Source: Amycolatopsis nivea
GTDB lineage: Bacteria; Actinomycetota; Actinomycetes; Mycobacteriales; Pseudonocardiaceae
Length of the DNA: 64,000 bases
Reading direction: 5' to 3'
NCBI RefSeq assembly: GCF_004522235.1
Contig: NZ_SDLT01000033.1
Coordinates: 50,670 to 114,669, forward strand
A program made the position numbers and the translations under genes. The notes beneath the pieces were generated by a model that saw only the letters and a program-made list of their open reading frames with translations, was not told where the DNA came from and did no database searches. Below are positions 8,411-17,266 of this stretch, piece by piece; the first letter of the stretch is position 1; every line of letters starts with the position of its first letter.

Positions 8411-11398
8411 TCACCCGCCGGGCTGGGAGGTCGGCCCGTTGGACGGCGGCGGCGTGGTGGGTTTGGCGGAGTTGTACTCCTTGGTCGCCGCGTCGAGCGC
8501 GGCGAGCGCCGCGCCTTGGTCGGCGAAGTTGCCGGATTGCTGTGCTGCCTTGAGCTTGGCGAGCGCGGCTTGGATGTCGGCGACTGCCTTGTCCATGGCC
8601 GGGTTGCTGCCGCCGGTGCTGGGCGGCGGCGCGGCCGTGCTGGACGTCGGCGGGGTCGTCGTGGTGCCGGGGTCGCCTTCCTTCGGCGTGGTGGCTGCCG
8701 CGCCGGTGCCCTTGCCGAAGACTTGGTCGAGTGCCTCGTTGAGGGTGGACGCGAAGCCGATCTTGGCTCCGTAGGAGACGAGCACGCGCGCCAGCTGCGG
8801 GTAGCTCAGCTGGTTTCGCTGGCGGATGTAGACGGGTTCGACGTACAGGAATCCGTCCGCGACCGGCAGCGTGATCAGGTTGCCGTAAATGGGAATGACG
8901 TTGGGGTTGTTCAGCAATGTCCGGTCTTGGGCGACGCGGGGGTCGCTCTGGAACCGGTTTTGCACCTGGACGGGCCCGTCTACCTGGTTGGCACCGCTGG
9001 CCGGGGGTAGTCGCAGCACGCGGATGGTGCCGTAGTCCTCCGGATCGGACGAGATGGACATCCAGGCGGAAAGGTATTGCCGTTGCAGACCGGTGAGCGC
9101 ACTGGTCAGCTGGAACGTCGGCCTGCCTTCGCCCGCCGCGTTGGCGAGGACGTAGTACCCGGGCTGGTTGGCGACGTTCGCGCCGGCCGTGGTGGAGCTG
9201 CCGTCCTCGGTCGGGTCCTGCGGGACGCTCCAGAACGCCTGCTGCGCGTAGAACTCCTGCGGGCTGTCGACGTGGTAGCGGGCGAGCAGTTCGCGCTGGA
9301 TCTTGAACAGGTCCTCGGGGTAGCGGAAGTGCGAGCGCAGTTCCGGCGAGATCTCCGAGCTGGGCTTGACCGTGCCGGGGAAGACCTTCTCCCACGCCTT
9401 GAGGACGGGTTCGTTGTCGTCGATCGAGTACAGGTTGACGGTGCCGTCGAACGCGTCGACGGTCGCCTTCACCGAGTTGCGGATGTAGTTGATCGAGTTG
9501 TTCGCCTGTTTGGTGACGCCGTTGAGCGAGTCGTTGGTCGCTTCGCCGAGTTGCGTCTGCTGGGCGTACGGGTAGTTGTCGAGCGTGGTGTAACCGTCGA
9601 CGATCCACTGGATGCGGCCGTTGACCACCGCGGGGTACGGGTCGCCGTCGAGGGTGAGCCACGGGGCCACCTTCGCGACGCGGTCGCGCGGTTCGCGGTT
9701 GTACATGATCTTCGAGCCGTCGCCGATGGCGTCGGAGAAGAGGATCTTCGGTTCGCGGTATTCGGCGGCGAACATCAGCCGGTTGAACCAGTTGTCGAGC
9801 GAGACGCCGCCCTTGCCCTGGTAGAGGTAGCCGCGCTGGGCGTCGGTGTCGTACTCGCCGGGGGCCTTGCCCGGCGTGCCGCCGACGATCGCGTAGTCGG
9901 ACTGGTTGGTGAGCTCGCCGTAGTAGATCCGCGGCTGGTCGACCTTGATGCCCGGCTGGCCGTTGACCGAGCCCGCGCCGGTGGGGTTGCTCGTGTCGCT
10001 CGTGGTGGCGATCGGGTAGCCGCCGTCGGAGTTCGAATCCTTCACCGCACGGTCGATCGTGTTCGCCGGCGCGGCCACGAAGCCGTTGCCGTGCGTGTAG
10101 ACCATGTGCTTGTTGATCCAGTTGTTCTGGTTCCCGGTGAGCCCGTCGGTCTTCATTTCCTTGGCGGCCACGATGTAGTCCTGCGTGGTGCCGCCGATGG
10201 TGTACCGGTCGATGTCCAGCTTGGACGGGAAGCCGTAGAAGTTCTCGCGGCCGACGCGCTGGGTGAAGGTGTCGCTGAGGATGTTCGGGTCGAGCAGCCG
10301 GATGTTGGACACCGTGCCGGTGTCGGCTTTCACCGCGTCCGCCGTGGTTTCGGTCTTGCCCGGGTACTGCTCGTATTTCACGTTGGTGAGGCCGTACGCC
10401 GCGCGCGTCGCGTCCATGTTGCGCTGGATCGACGTCGCTTCCTTCTCGTTCGCGTTCGGCTTGACCGAGAACTGGTCGAGAATCGCCGGCCAGGCGACGC
10501 CGACCAGCACGCCGGACAGGATCAGCAGCACCAGCGAAATCGCCGGCAGCTGCAGATTCCGCAGGAACGCGCCCGCGAAGAAGGCGATCGCGCAGATCAC
10601 CGAAATGCACAGCAGGATCAGCTTCGCCGGGAGCACCGCGTTGAGGTCGGTGTAGGTGGCGCCGTTGAACAGCGGCATGTTCCGGTCGGACAGCAGCAGG
10701 TTGTACCGGTCGAAGAAGTACTCGACCGCCTTCAGCAGCACGAAAAGCCCGACGGTGATGGCGAGCTGCGCACGCGTCGGCCCGGCCAGCTGGCCGCCGC
10801 GGCCGGCGAGCCGGATGCCGCCGAAGATGTAGTGCGCGATCAGCGCGCCGAAGAACGAGACGACGACGGTGACGAACAGCCAGCCGAGCAGCCAGTTCAC
10901 GAACGGCAGCGAGAAGGCGTAGAAGCCGAGGTCGATGCCGAACTCGGGATCTTTCTGCCCGAACGAGGTGCCGTTGAGGAACAGCTGGATCGTCTGCCAG
11001 TCCCCGCTCGCCGAGGCTCCCGAGATGACGCCGGTGAGCACCGGGATGCCGATGCCGAACAGCCGGATCCGGCTGACGATCACCGAGCGGTAGCGCGACA
11101 GCGGATCGTCGCGGCCGGACACCGGCACGAACACCGGGCGCGTGCGGTAGGCGATGAGCAGGCTGACCGCCAGCGCCCCGCCGACCAGCAGCCCCACCGC
11201 GAGGAAGAGCACGATGCGGGTGACCACCTGTGTGGTGAACACCGACCGCGCCTGCAGTTCGCCGAACCACAGCCAGTCCACGTAAGTGTCGAGCAACCGG
11301 ACGCCGGCCAGCAGGGCCAGCACGATCACCGCGGCGATGATGAGAAGGATCCGGCTGCGCCGGGACAGCTTCAGGCTCACCGGGGGCCGAGTCGCCAC
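8411..11398 (-). CDS. UPF0182 family large membrane protein
   Basis: A 995-residue protein homologous to M. tuberculosis Rv3193c. The N-terminal third carries about seven transmembrane helices, starting with ILLIIAAVIVLALLAGVRLL; the rest is a large extracytoplasmic domain ending in a low-complexity Pro/Thr/Ala/Gly tail. GTG 11398 is chosen because a CAGGAG site lies seven bases upstream (VATRPPVSLKLSRRSR). The length matches the family (~990). The function is unknown, but it is conserved in actinobacteria beside the Lon-like PDZ protease, as here. Confidence 0.92.
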   Translation of the reverse strand: MATRPPVSLKLSRRSRILLIIAAVIVLALLAGVRLLDTYVDWLWFGELQARSVFTTQVVTRIVLFLAVGLLVGGALAVSLLIAYRTRPVFVPVSGRDDPLSRYRSVIVSRIRLFGIGIPVLTGVISGASASGDWQTIQLFLNGTSFGQKDPEFGIDLGFYAFSLPFVNWLLGWLFVTVVVSFFGALIAHYIFGGIRLAGRGGQLAGPTRAQLAITVGLFVLLKAVEYFFDRYNLLLSDRNMPLFNGATYTDLNAVLPAKLILLCISVICAIAFFAGAFLRNLQLPAISLVLLILSGVLVGVAWPAILDQFSVKPNANEKEATSIQRNMDATRAAYGLTNVKYEQYPGKTETTADAVKADTGTVSNIRLLDPNILSDTFTQRVGRENFYGFPSKLDIDRYTIGGTTQDYIVAAKEMKTDGLTGNQNNWINKHMVYTHGNGFVAAPANTIDRAVKDSNSDGGYPIATTSDTSNPTGAGSVNGQPGIKVDQPRIYYGELTNQSDYAIVGGTPGKAPGEYDTDAQRGYLYQGKGGVSLDNWFNRLMFAAEYREPKILFSDAIGDGSKIMYNREPRDRVAKVAPWLTLDGDPYPAVVNGRIQWIVDGYTTLDNYPYAQQTQLGEATNDSLNGVTKQANNSINYIRNSVKATVDAFDGTVNLYSIDDNEPVLKAWEKVFPGTVKPSSEISPELRSHFRYPEDLFKIQRELLARYHVDSPQEFYAQQAFWSVPQDPTEDGSSTTAGANVANQPGYYVLANAAGEGRPTFQLTSALTGLQRQYLSAWMSISSDPEDYGTIRVLRLPPASGANQVDGPVQVQNRFQSDPRVAQDRTLLNNPNVIPIYGNLITLPVADGFLYVEPVYIRQRNQLSYPQLARVLVSYGAKIGFASTLNEALDQVFGKGTGAAATTPKEGDPGTTTTPPTSSTAAPPPSTGGSNPAMDKAVADIQAALAKLKAAQQSGNFADQGAALAALDAATKEYNSAKPTTPPPSNGPTSQPGG

Positions 11399-11538
11399 GG
11401 CAATGCTCCTGTCTTCGTGAACACGTTCTCCGGGGACAGCGGTGTCCCCCGTGACCTCTAACTCTACGGATGGTGCCGCGAGTTCCCGGGACCGCCCAAA
11501 CCGGGCACGCGCGGCGCGTCGCGGGGACGCCTGACACG

Positions 11539-12102
11539 ATGGTCGCCATGCCACCGAGTGAGCCGTCTGCCGCCCACCCTGTCGCCGGGCTGGCCCGGGA
11601 AGTCGAAGAGTTCGTCGCCGCCGCCGGCTGGAACCAGCCGCCGCAGTTGTTCGCGCTGGTGCCGACCGCGGCACTGCTGGACGAACAGCCCGAACTGGCC
11701 GGTCAGCTCGACCGGGCGAACCCGCTGACGCCGGTGGCCCAGGAGGCGCTGCCGGACGGCGATCTCGCCGAATCGCTCGGCCGGATCGCGTGGCCGGAGA
11801 TCGTGGTCGGCTGCGCGCTGGCGCAAGAGATCATCGTGCTGCCGCCGGACGTGGAGGCGGAACTCGAAGGCATCGCCGAGGCGGACGCCGAAAGCCTCCG
11901 CCGCGCCGCCGCGGACCACCCGCGCCGCACCGAGGCCCGTCTGGTGGCCGCCGTCCTGAGAGAAGGCGAGGCGGCTTGCGTGATGCGGCTGCGCGGCATC
12001 CAGCCGGGCAACGAGGACGAGAACGCGGTCGACGAACTGGTGGAAAGCCCGGACCTCGCGCCGAACCTGGTCGAAGCGCTCAAGACGACCCTGCAGCCCT
12101 GA
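11539..12102 (+). CDS. conserved actinobacterial hypothetical protein (PPA1175-like)
   Basis: A 187-residue soluble acidic protein. It resembles the small family named PPA1175 in actinobacterial annotation (REVEEFVAAAGWNQPPQLFALVPT near the N-terminus, then a run ending MRLRGIQPGNEDENAVDELVESPDLAPNLVEALKTT). An alternative ATG lies at 11548. It is divergent from the UPF0182 gene, with 140 bases between them, and convergent with the PDZ protease. No catalytic motif or membrane segment is apparent. Family assignment is from memory. Confidence 0.75.
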   Translation: MVAMPPSEPSAAHPVAGLAREVEEFVAAAGWNQPPQLFALVPTAALLDEQPELAGQLDRANPLTPVAQEALPDGDLAESLGRIAWPEIVVGCALAQEIIVLPPDVEAELEGIAEADAESLRRAAADHPRRTEARLVAAVLREGEAACVMRLRGIQPGNEDENAVDELVESPDLAPNLVEALKTTLQP

Positions 12103-12116
12103 TCCTTCCTGACGAC

Positions 12117-12150
12117 AAAGGGCCCGTTGATGGTTTCAACGGGCCCTTTT
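12117..12150. terminator. bidirectional terminator
   Basis: Arms AAAGGGCCCGTTGA / TCAACGGGCCCTTT around a short TGGTT loop, with A-rich and T-rich flanks on opposite sides. It lies between two convergent genes and can serve both. Confidence 0.85.
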
Positions 12151-12162
12151 CGTGTCGCTGGG

Positions 12163-13284
12163 TCAGCAGTGCACGGTCGGGCGACCGGCCTTCAGGTTCT
12201 CCAGCTGCTTGAGCGCGTCGTCGAGGTTGGACACCTTGATGAGGTTGAGCCCTTCCGGCGCGGCCGATTTGGCCTCGGCGCAGTTGTGCTCGGGGACGAG
12301 GAAGTCGGTCGCGCCCGCTTCCTTCGCGCCGACGACCTTGAACGAGATGCCGCCGATCGGACCGACCTGGCCGGTCTCGCTGATCTCGCCGGTGCCCGCG
12401 ATGTGCCTGCCGCCCGCGAGGTCGCTGCCCGGTTTCCCGGGCGGGGTGAGCCGGTCGATGATCGCGAGGGTGAACATCAGCCCGGCCGACGGGCCGCCGA
12501 CGTCCTGCAGCGAGATGTCGACGGAGAACGGCGCGACCGCGCGGTCGACGGCGGTCAGGCCGAGGAAGCCCTGGGTACGGTCGTCGCGGTGGGCGAGCGT
12601 GACCGGCACGGTGCGTTCCGGCTGGCCGAGGTGCTGGAAGGTGACCTGGACGGTGTCGCCCGGCTTGGTGTTGACGATCGAGGCGGCGACCTCGCCGGCC
12701 TCGCGCACCTGCTTGCCGTTGACCGCGACGAGCTTGTCGCCGGGGGCGAGGATGTGGTCGGCCGGGCTGCCGGACACGATCTGCTTCGCGACGACCTGCA
12801 CCGGGTAGCCGAGGTGGCGCAGCGCGGCGACCTGGGCGTTGCTTTGCGAGTTCTGCAGCTGCTGGATGTTCTCCTGCTTGACCTGCTCGTTCGTTTCGCC
12901 CGGCTTGTAGTACTCCTCGCGCGGCGCGAGCGCGTAGCGGCCGCTGGCCCAGAGGCCGAGCGCGGTGAAGAGGTTGATGCCGTCGTTGAGCGAGACGGTG
13001 GTCATCCGCAGTTCGCCGCTGGTGCCGTAGGTCTGCTGCCCCTTGACCTGGATCACCGGGTTGCCCGCGGCGTCGCGGCCGAGGGTGTCGTAGGTGGGCC
13101 CGGGGCTGATCGCGACATACGGCACCTGGACCAGGAACCCGGCCACGACGAACACCAGGAACAGCACGCCGCTGACCAGCATCGTCCATCCGCGGCGGGT
13201 CATCCGCCGGTCGCTGCGGCCCGGCGCGCGCGACGGCTCGGCGCGGCGGGACTGGTTCGCGGTGTCCTCGTCCGGTTTTGTCAC
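12163..13284 (-). CDS. PDZ domain-containing Lon-like serine protease (YlbL type)
   Basis: A 373-residue membrane-anchored protease homologous to Rv3194c. One transmembrane helix (about residues 33-53) precedes a PDZ domain (roughly 125-200, around SPADHILAPGDKLVAVNGK) and a C-terminal S16 Lon-type domain. The catalytic Ser266 lies in GGPSAG. Lys316 lies in PIGGISFK, 50 residues later and aligned with Lon K722 after the conserved GG. The start at GTG 13284 is the best upstream choice; ATG 13206 would also keep the helix. It probably degrades or processes proteins at the membrane. Confidence 0.93.
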   Translation of the reverse strand: MTKPDEDTANQSRRAEPSRAPGRSDRRMTRRGWTMLVSGVLFLVFVVAGFLVQVPYVAISPGPTYDTLGRDAAGNPVIQVKGQQTYGTSGELRMTTVSLNDGINLFTALGLWASGRYALAPREEYYKPGETNEQVKQENIQQLQNSQSNAQVAALRHLGYPVQVVAKQIVSGSPADHILAPGDKLVAVNGKQVREAGEVAASIVNTKPGDTVQVTFQHLGQPERTVPVTLAHRDDRTQGFLGLTAVDRAVAPFSVDISLQDVGGPSAGLMFTLAIIDRLTPPGKPGSDLAGGRHIAGTGEISETGQVGPIGGISFKVVGAKEAGATDFLVPEHNCAEAKSAAPEGLNLIKVSNLDDALKQLENLKAGRPTVHC

Positions 13285-13373
13285 GAGCGACAGCGTACGG
13301 TGACTGTGTTCGCTTCCCGGTGAAGGCCACGGTTGACGCGCTGAGCCGGGTCGCACCCGCGTACGGTGGAGCT

Positions 13374-14795
13374 ATGAGCAATCCCCCGTTCGGCTTCGGA
13401 CCGCCCGATCCCGACAAGCGAGGCGACAACGACCCCTCGAACCCGGGCCAGCCCGGCGGAGCCGAGGCGTTCAACCAGCTCGGGCAGATGCTGAGCCAGC
13501 TGGGCCAGATGCTGAGCCAGGCGGGCTCGTCGAGCGGGCCGGTCAACTACGACCTGGCGAAGCAGATCGCACTCCAGAACCTGAGCGGGCGGGACGACGC
13601 CAAGATCGGCTTCTCGTCCGAAGGCGGCGACTCCGCCACTGCCGTGCGCGACGCCGCGCACCTGGCGGAACTGTGGCTCGACGCGGCGACGATCCTCCCC
13701 GCGGGCGCGACGTCGACCGTCTCGTGGTCCGCGCGCACCTGGGTCGAGAAGACGCTGCCGACCTGGCAGCGACTGTGCGATCCGGTGGCGCAGCAGGTGT
13801 CCGGCGCGTGGATGCAGGCGCTGCCCGAGGAAGCCAAGCAGGCGGCGGGCCCGCTGCTGTCGATGATGGGCCAGATGGGCGGAATGGCCTTCGGCTCCCA
13901 GCTCGGCAACGCGCTGGCGCAGCTCGCGCAGGAAGTGCTCACCTCCACCGAGGTCGGCTTGCCGCTCGGCGAGGCCACCACGTCGGCGTTGCTGCCGGCG
14001 AACATCGAGAAGTTCACTGAAGGCCTTGAGCTGCCCGCCAGCGAGGTACTGGTGTTCCTGGCCGCGCGCGAGGCCGCGCACCAGCGCCTGTTCGCGCACG
14101 TCCCGTGGCTGCGGCAGCGCCTGCTGGCGACGGTCGAGGAGTTCGCCCGCGGGATCACTGTCGACACCTCCGCACTCGAGTCGCTGGCCGGAAGCATCGA
14201 CCCGGCGAACCCGGCGAGCATCGAGGAAGCGATGTCGTCCGGCCTGCTGGAACCGCAAACCACACCGGAGCAGCAGGCGGCCCTGAAGCGCCTGGAAACC
14301 CTGCTGGCCCTGGTGGAAGGCTGGGTGGACGTAGTGGTGGCCGAGGCCATCGGCGACCGTCTCCCGGGAGCCGAGGCCCTGCGCGAAACGCTGCGCCGCC
14401 GCCGCGCGACCGGCGGCCCGGCCGAGCAGACCTTCGCCACCTTGGTGGGCCTCGAACTGCGCCCACGCCGGATGCGCGCCGCGTCGTCCCTGTGGAAGCT
14501 CGTGGGAGACCGCCACGGCCTCGAAAAGCGCGACGGCCTCTGGTCGCACCCCGACCTCATGCCGACCGCCGACGACCTGGACGAGCCCCTGGACTTCGCC
14601 GACCGGATGTCCGAACCGCCGTCTCTCGCCGCCGACCTGGACCCGATCGCGGAACTGGAACGCACGGAGAAGGCCGAGCGGGAGGCCCGTGAGGCTGGAG
14701 AGGCCAAGGACTCTGGTTCCTCCGACGCCGCTGACAAGGGCGGCGAGACTCCGAAGGACGAAGACAAGAAGGACGAGGGGAACTCGCCTTCCTGA
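13374..14795 (+). CDS. zincin-type (DUF2342) metalloprotease-like protein
   Basis: A 473-residue homologue of Rv3195. After a low-complexity N-terminus with a tandem QLGQMLSQ repeat (residues ~33-48) comes the zincin_2 domain. The helix VFLAAREAAHQRLFAHVPWLRQ carries REAAH where canonical zincins have HExxH; this substitution is, as I recall, usual in the family, so proteolytic activity is not certain. The C-terminal ~70 residues are a charged Asp/Glu/Lys tail. The start at 13374 has GGTGGA six bases upstream. It is divergent from the PDZ-Lon gene with 89 bases between. Confidence 0.9.
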   Translation: MSNPPFGFGPPDPDKRGDNDPSNPGQPGGAEAFNQLGQMLSQLGQMLSQAGSSSGPVNYDLAKQIALQNLSGRDDAKIGFSSEGGDSATAVRDAAHLAELWLDAATILPAGATSTVSWSARTWVEKTLPTWQRLCDPVAQQVSGAWMQALPEEAKQAAGPLLSMMGQMGGMAFGSQLGNALAQLAQEVLTSTEVGLPLGEATTSALLPANIEKFTEGLELPASEVLVFLAAREAAHQRLFAHVPWLRQRLLATVEEFARGITVDTSALESLAGSIDPANPASIEEAMSSGLLEPQTTPEQQAALKRLETLLALVEGWVDVVVAEAIGDRLPGAEALRETLRRRRATGGPAEQTFATLVGLELRPRRMRAASSLWKLVGDRHGLEKRDGLWSHPDLMPTADDLDEPLDFADRMSEPPSLAADLDPIAELERTEKAEREAREAGEAKDSGSSDAADKGGETPKDEDKKDEGNSPS

Positions 14796-14841
14796 GGATT
14801 CCCGTCTGGGGTCGCCTTACGCCCCGGCCACACTGCCGTTA

Positions 14842-14879
14842 AGCGCGGACCGTCTCACTCAGTTGAGACGGTCCGCGCT
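14842..14879. terminator. strong terminator hairpin
   Basis: Perfect 16-base arms AGCGCGGACCGTCTCA / TGAGACGGTCCGCGCT with a 6-base loop, followed by GCGTTTGT on the plus strand. It lies 47 bases after the zincin-type gene. Confidence 0.85.
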
Positions 14880-15393
14880 GCGTTTGTCCCGCCAGCGCTC
14901 CGCTCTTGCCGCGACCTCCGCCTCTCACCACGGGTTCCGCCCCACCGCGTGATCACGAGCCCCGGCACGCCGCCACACGAAGAACTCCGCGACGCTTCCG
15001 CCGCAGGTCCCGCCGCACCGCCTGGCCACCGACCCCGCCGCAGCGGGCGCGCCACCGGTTTCGTCGACCCGGCTCGTCACCCGTCCCGCGCCCCGCCTCG
15101 GTACCGGCCCCGCCTTTCGTCACCGGTCCCGCCGACTCATCTCGTCGCCCGTTCCGCCGCCCTCTCATCGCCTCCTCCGCCGAACCATCTCCTCACGCAG
15201 CCGCCACCGTCGATCAAGCCAGTCCCAGCGGCCACGAGCTACTCACCCAACCGCCCTCCTGCCCCTCACTCCCCCGCACCTGGCTGCAGGCCCTCCGCCG
15301 ACGCCATCGACCACGCACCAATCCCTCCGAACCCCTCCTCCAGCACGCAGCCCAGCCACCGCTCCTCCGAGCCCAGCCGCGCCAGCCACCGAC
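14880..15393. other. non-coding C-rich stretch
   Basis: About 500 bases between a terminator and the end of the YgjP-type gene. The plus strand is C-rich and G-poor. Open frames here encode only Pro/Arg/Ser-rich low-complexity peptides, have no ribosome sites and resemble no family. No RNA gene, hairpin of note or repeat was recognised. Confidence 0.55.
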
Positions 15394-15966
15394 TCAGTCC
15401 TCCTCCGAAATCCCCCACCCAGCCGCCGCCGAAAGCCCCTCCAGATACCCCATCGCCCGTTCCGTCTTCGGATACCGGTTGACCAGCGCCCAGAACGCCG
15501 GGTCGTGCCCCGGCTCCCGCAGGTGCGCCAGCTCGTGGACCAGCACGTAGTCCAGCACCCATTGCGGCACCTTCTGGAGCCGTTCGCTGACCCGGATGGT
15601 GGCGTCCACCGGCGTGCACGACGCCCACCTCGTGCGCATCGGCGGCACCCACCGGACGCTCGCCGGCAACGCCTTCCCGTCCAGGTACTTCGCCCCGAGC
15701 ACCGCGCAGCGCGCCAGCAACGCCGCGTCCGACGTCTTGGGCGGCGCCGTCTTCCGTCCTCCCGGGCGCAGCAGCCTGCGCTCCATCTCCGCGACCCAGT
15801 GTTTCTCTTCTTCGCGCGTCATCCGTGCCGGGATGAGGACGACCAGGGTGTCGTCATTCCAGTACGCGGTGACCGTCCGGTGCCTGCGCTGGCTGCGCCG
15901 CACCTCGACCTTGTGTTGAGAAGTGTCCGACGGGGCCTTCTCGCCCCTGCCTCTCAGGGAGGACAT
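15394..15966 (-). CDS. YgjP/DUF45 (WLM-type) zinc metallopeptidase
   Basis: About 190 residues. The zinc site HELAHLREPGHDPAFW is intact (HExxH plus the downstream His of the YgjP family), preceded by RWASCTPVDATIRVSERLQKVPQWVLDYVLVHELAH, the usual core. The N-terminal part (RTVTAYWNDDTLVVLIPARMTREEEKHW) matches the family beta region. ATG 15966 is chosen; a longer frame to 16050 lacks family similarity. It is divergent from the ThiF-like gene with 153 bases between, and probably belongs to the same conserved neighbourhood. Substrate unknown. Confidence 0.88.
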   Translation of the reverse strand: MSSLRGRGEKAPSDTSQHKVEVRRSQRRHRTVTAYWNDDTLVVLIPARMTREEEKHWVAEMERRLLRPGGRKTAPPKTSDAALLARCAVLGAKYLDGKALPASVRWVPPMRTRWASCTPVDATIRVSERLQKVPQWVLDYVLVHELAHLREPGHDPAFWALVNRYPKTERAMGYLEGLSAAAGWGISEED

Positions 15967-16119
15967 CCGTGCTTCGACCACTCGACAACGGTAAGGCTCA
16001 GCACCGACAACTTGGAGCGCCGAAAGGTCACAGCCCTGACTTGTCCACAACTAGATTTCCCTGTGGACAACTCAGCTTCTCACCCACGAGTGGCGTTCCG
16101 GAGCTGCCAAGCTGACCTC

Positions 16120-17205
16120 ATGACCCTGTCCAGTGTTCCGCCGCCGGACGTGCTCCTCCCGGCGTACCCGACGTTGCTTCCGGGCCTCCACGTGCTCGAA
16201 CGCGACGACAACGAGATCCAGTTCGGCCTCGACCGCCGCCACGGCATCATCGCCAACGGCCTGCCCCCGGCGATCGTCGACAGCGTCCGCAGGCTCGACG
16301 GACGGCGTGGGCTCGAGGACGTCCTGCTCGCTGTAGGCGAACACCGGGACCAGTTCCATCTGCTGCTGAAACAGCTGTCCGCGCTCGGGTTGGTCACCGA
16401 GGCGGCGAAGAAGGAGGCGAAACGGGTCGAGACCGGCTTGTGGTCGCTGCGTGCCCGGCACTACCAGCCAGCTCTTACGGATCGTCGCTGGCAGAGCCTC
16501 ATCGCGGTCCACGGCAGCGGACGGATCGCCGTGGCAGTCGCCGCGCTGCTCGCGACGTCCGGAGTCGGGCACCTCGACATCCGTGCGTCCGGCACGGTCT
16601 CCGAAGCCGATCTCGGTTCCGGGTTCACCCCCGCTGAGCTGGGCCAACCCAGGCAACGCGCGATACGGAACGTCGTCGCCCGGGTCGCGCCCGACGTCAC
16701 CACCGCTCGCAACCAGCGCCGCCTCCCCGACCTCGTGCTGCTCACCGACACCCTCGTCCCGCCGCCGGAGGAGGTGGCCGAGCTGGTCGATTCGGGCACC
16801 ACGCACCTGCCGGTCCGGGTGTGCGAGGGCACGGGCATCGTCGGACCGCTCGTGGTGCCCGGCCGCAGTGCCTGCCTCCGCTGCTGTGACCTGCACCGGA
16901 CCGACGCGGATCTGTCGTGGCCGAGGATCGCGACGCAGCTGGTAGGCCGGATACCCAGGGCTGACCTCGGTGCTGTGCAGGCGTGCGCCTCACTCGCCGT
17001 CGCCCAAGCGATGCGGCTGCTGTCGCCGAGCGAAACCCCGCCGCCAGCCTGGAACGCCACGCTCGAGATCGACAACTTCGACGGAAAACTCCACCGCCGG
17101 ATCTGGGAACCGCACCCGGACTGCGGCTGCGGTGCGCCAGTTCCCGTCGAGGACGCTCTCGAAGCGGCGGAGGAGGCTTCCGAGGAGGTGCTGCAAGAGA
17201 CGTAG
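16120..17205 (+). CDS. ThiF/E1-like protein (Rv3196 homologue)
   Basis: A 361-residue protein with an E1-like fold. A dinucleotide-type loop HGSGRIAVAVAALLATSGVGHLDI (residues ~130-153) is preceded by a ~100-residue domain like the leader-peptide-binding segment of TOMM cyclase partners. Near the C-terminus two cysteine clusters, CLRCC and DCGCG, match the CxxC...CxC zinc knuckle of ThiF/MoeB proteins. It is located upstream of the ABC1 kinase in the same direction, 61 bases apart, as in M. tuberculosis. It may adenylate or bind a small protein or peptide; the partner is unknown. Confidence 0.83.
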   Translation: MTLSSVPPPDVLLPAYPTLLPGLHVLERDDNEIQFGLDRRHGIIANGLPPAIVDSVRRLDGRRGLEDVLLAVGEHRDQFHLLLKQLSALGLVTEAAKKEAKRVETGLWSLRARHYQPALTDRRWQSLIAVHGSGRIAVAVAALLATSGVGHLDIRASGTVSEADLGSGFTPAELGQPRQRAIRNVVARVAPDVTTARNQRRLPDLVLLTDTLVPPPEEVAELVDSGTTHLPVRVCEGTGIVGPLVVPGRSACLRCCDLHRTDADLSWPRIATQLVGRIPRADLGAVQACASLAVAQAMRLLSPSETPPPAWNATLEIDNFDGKLHRRIWEPHPDCGCGAPVPVEDALEAAEEASEEVLQET

Positions 17206-17266
17206 GACACACCTGGGTGCCGTCAGCGGGCTGCGAGCGTCGTGCTTGCCAAGGCAGAATCGCAGA

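Noticed and set aside
9077..11461. A 794-codon open frame on the plus strand
   Set aside because: It lies entirely antisense to the UPF0182 gene, has no ribosome site, and its composition (Arg, Glu, Gln, Val repeats) is the typical mirror of a GC-rich gene on the other strand.
14906..15550. Pro/Arg/Ser-rich plus-strand frames
   Set aside because: Composition follows the C-rich DNA; no ribosome site and partly antisense to the YgjP-type gene.
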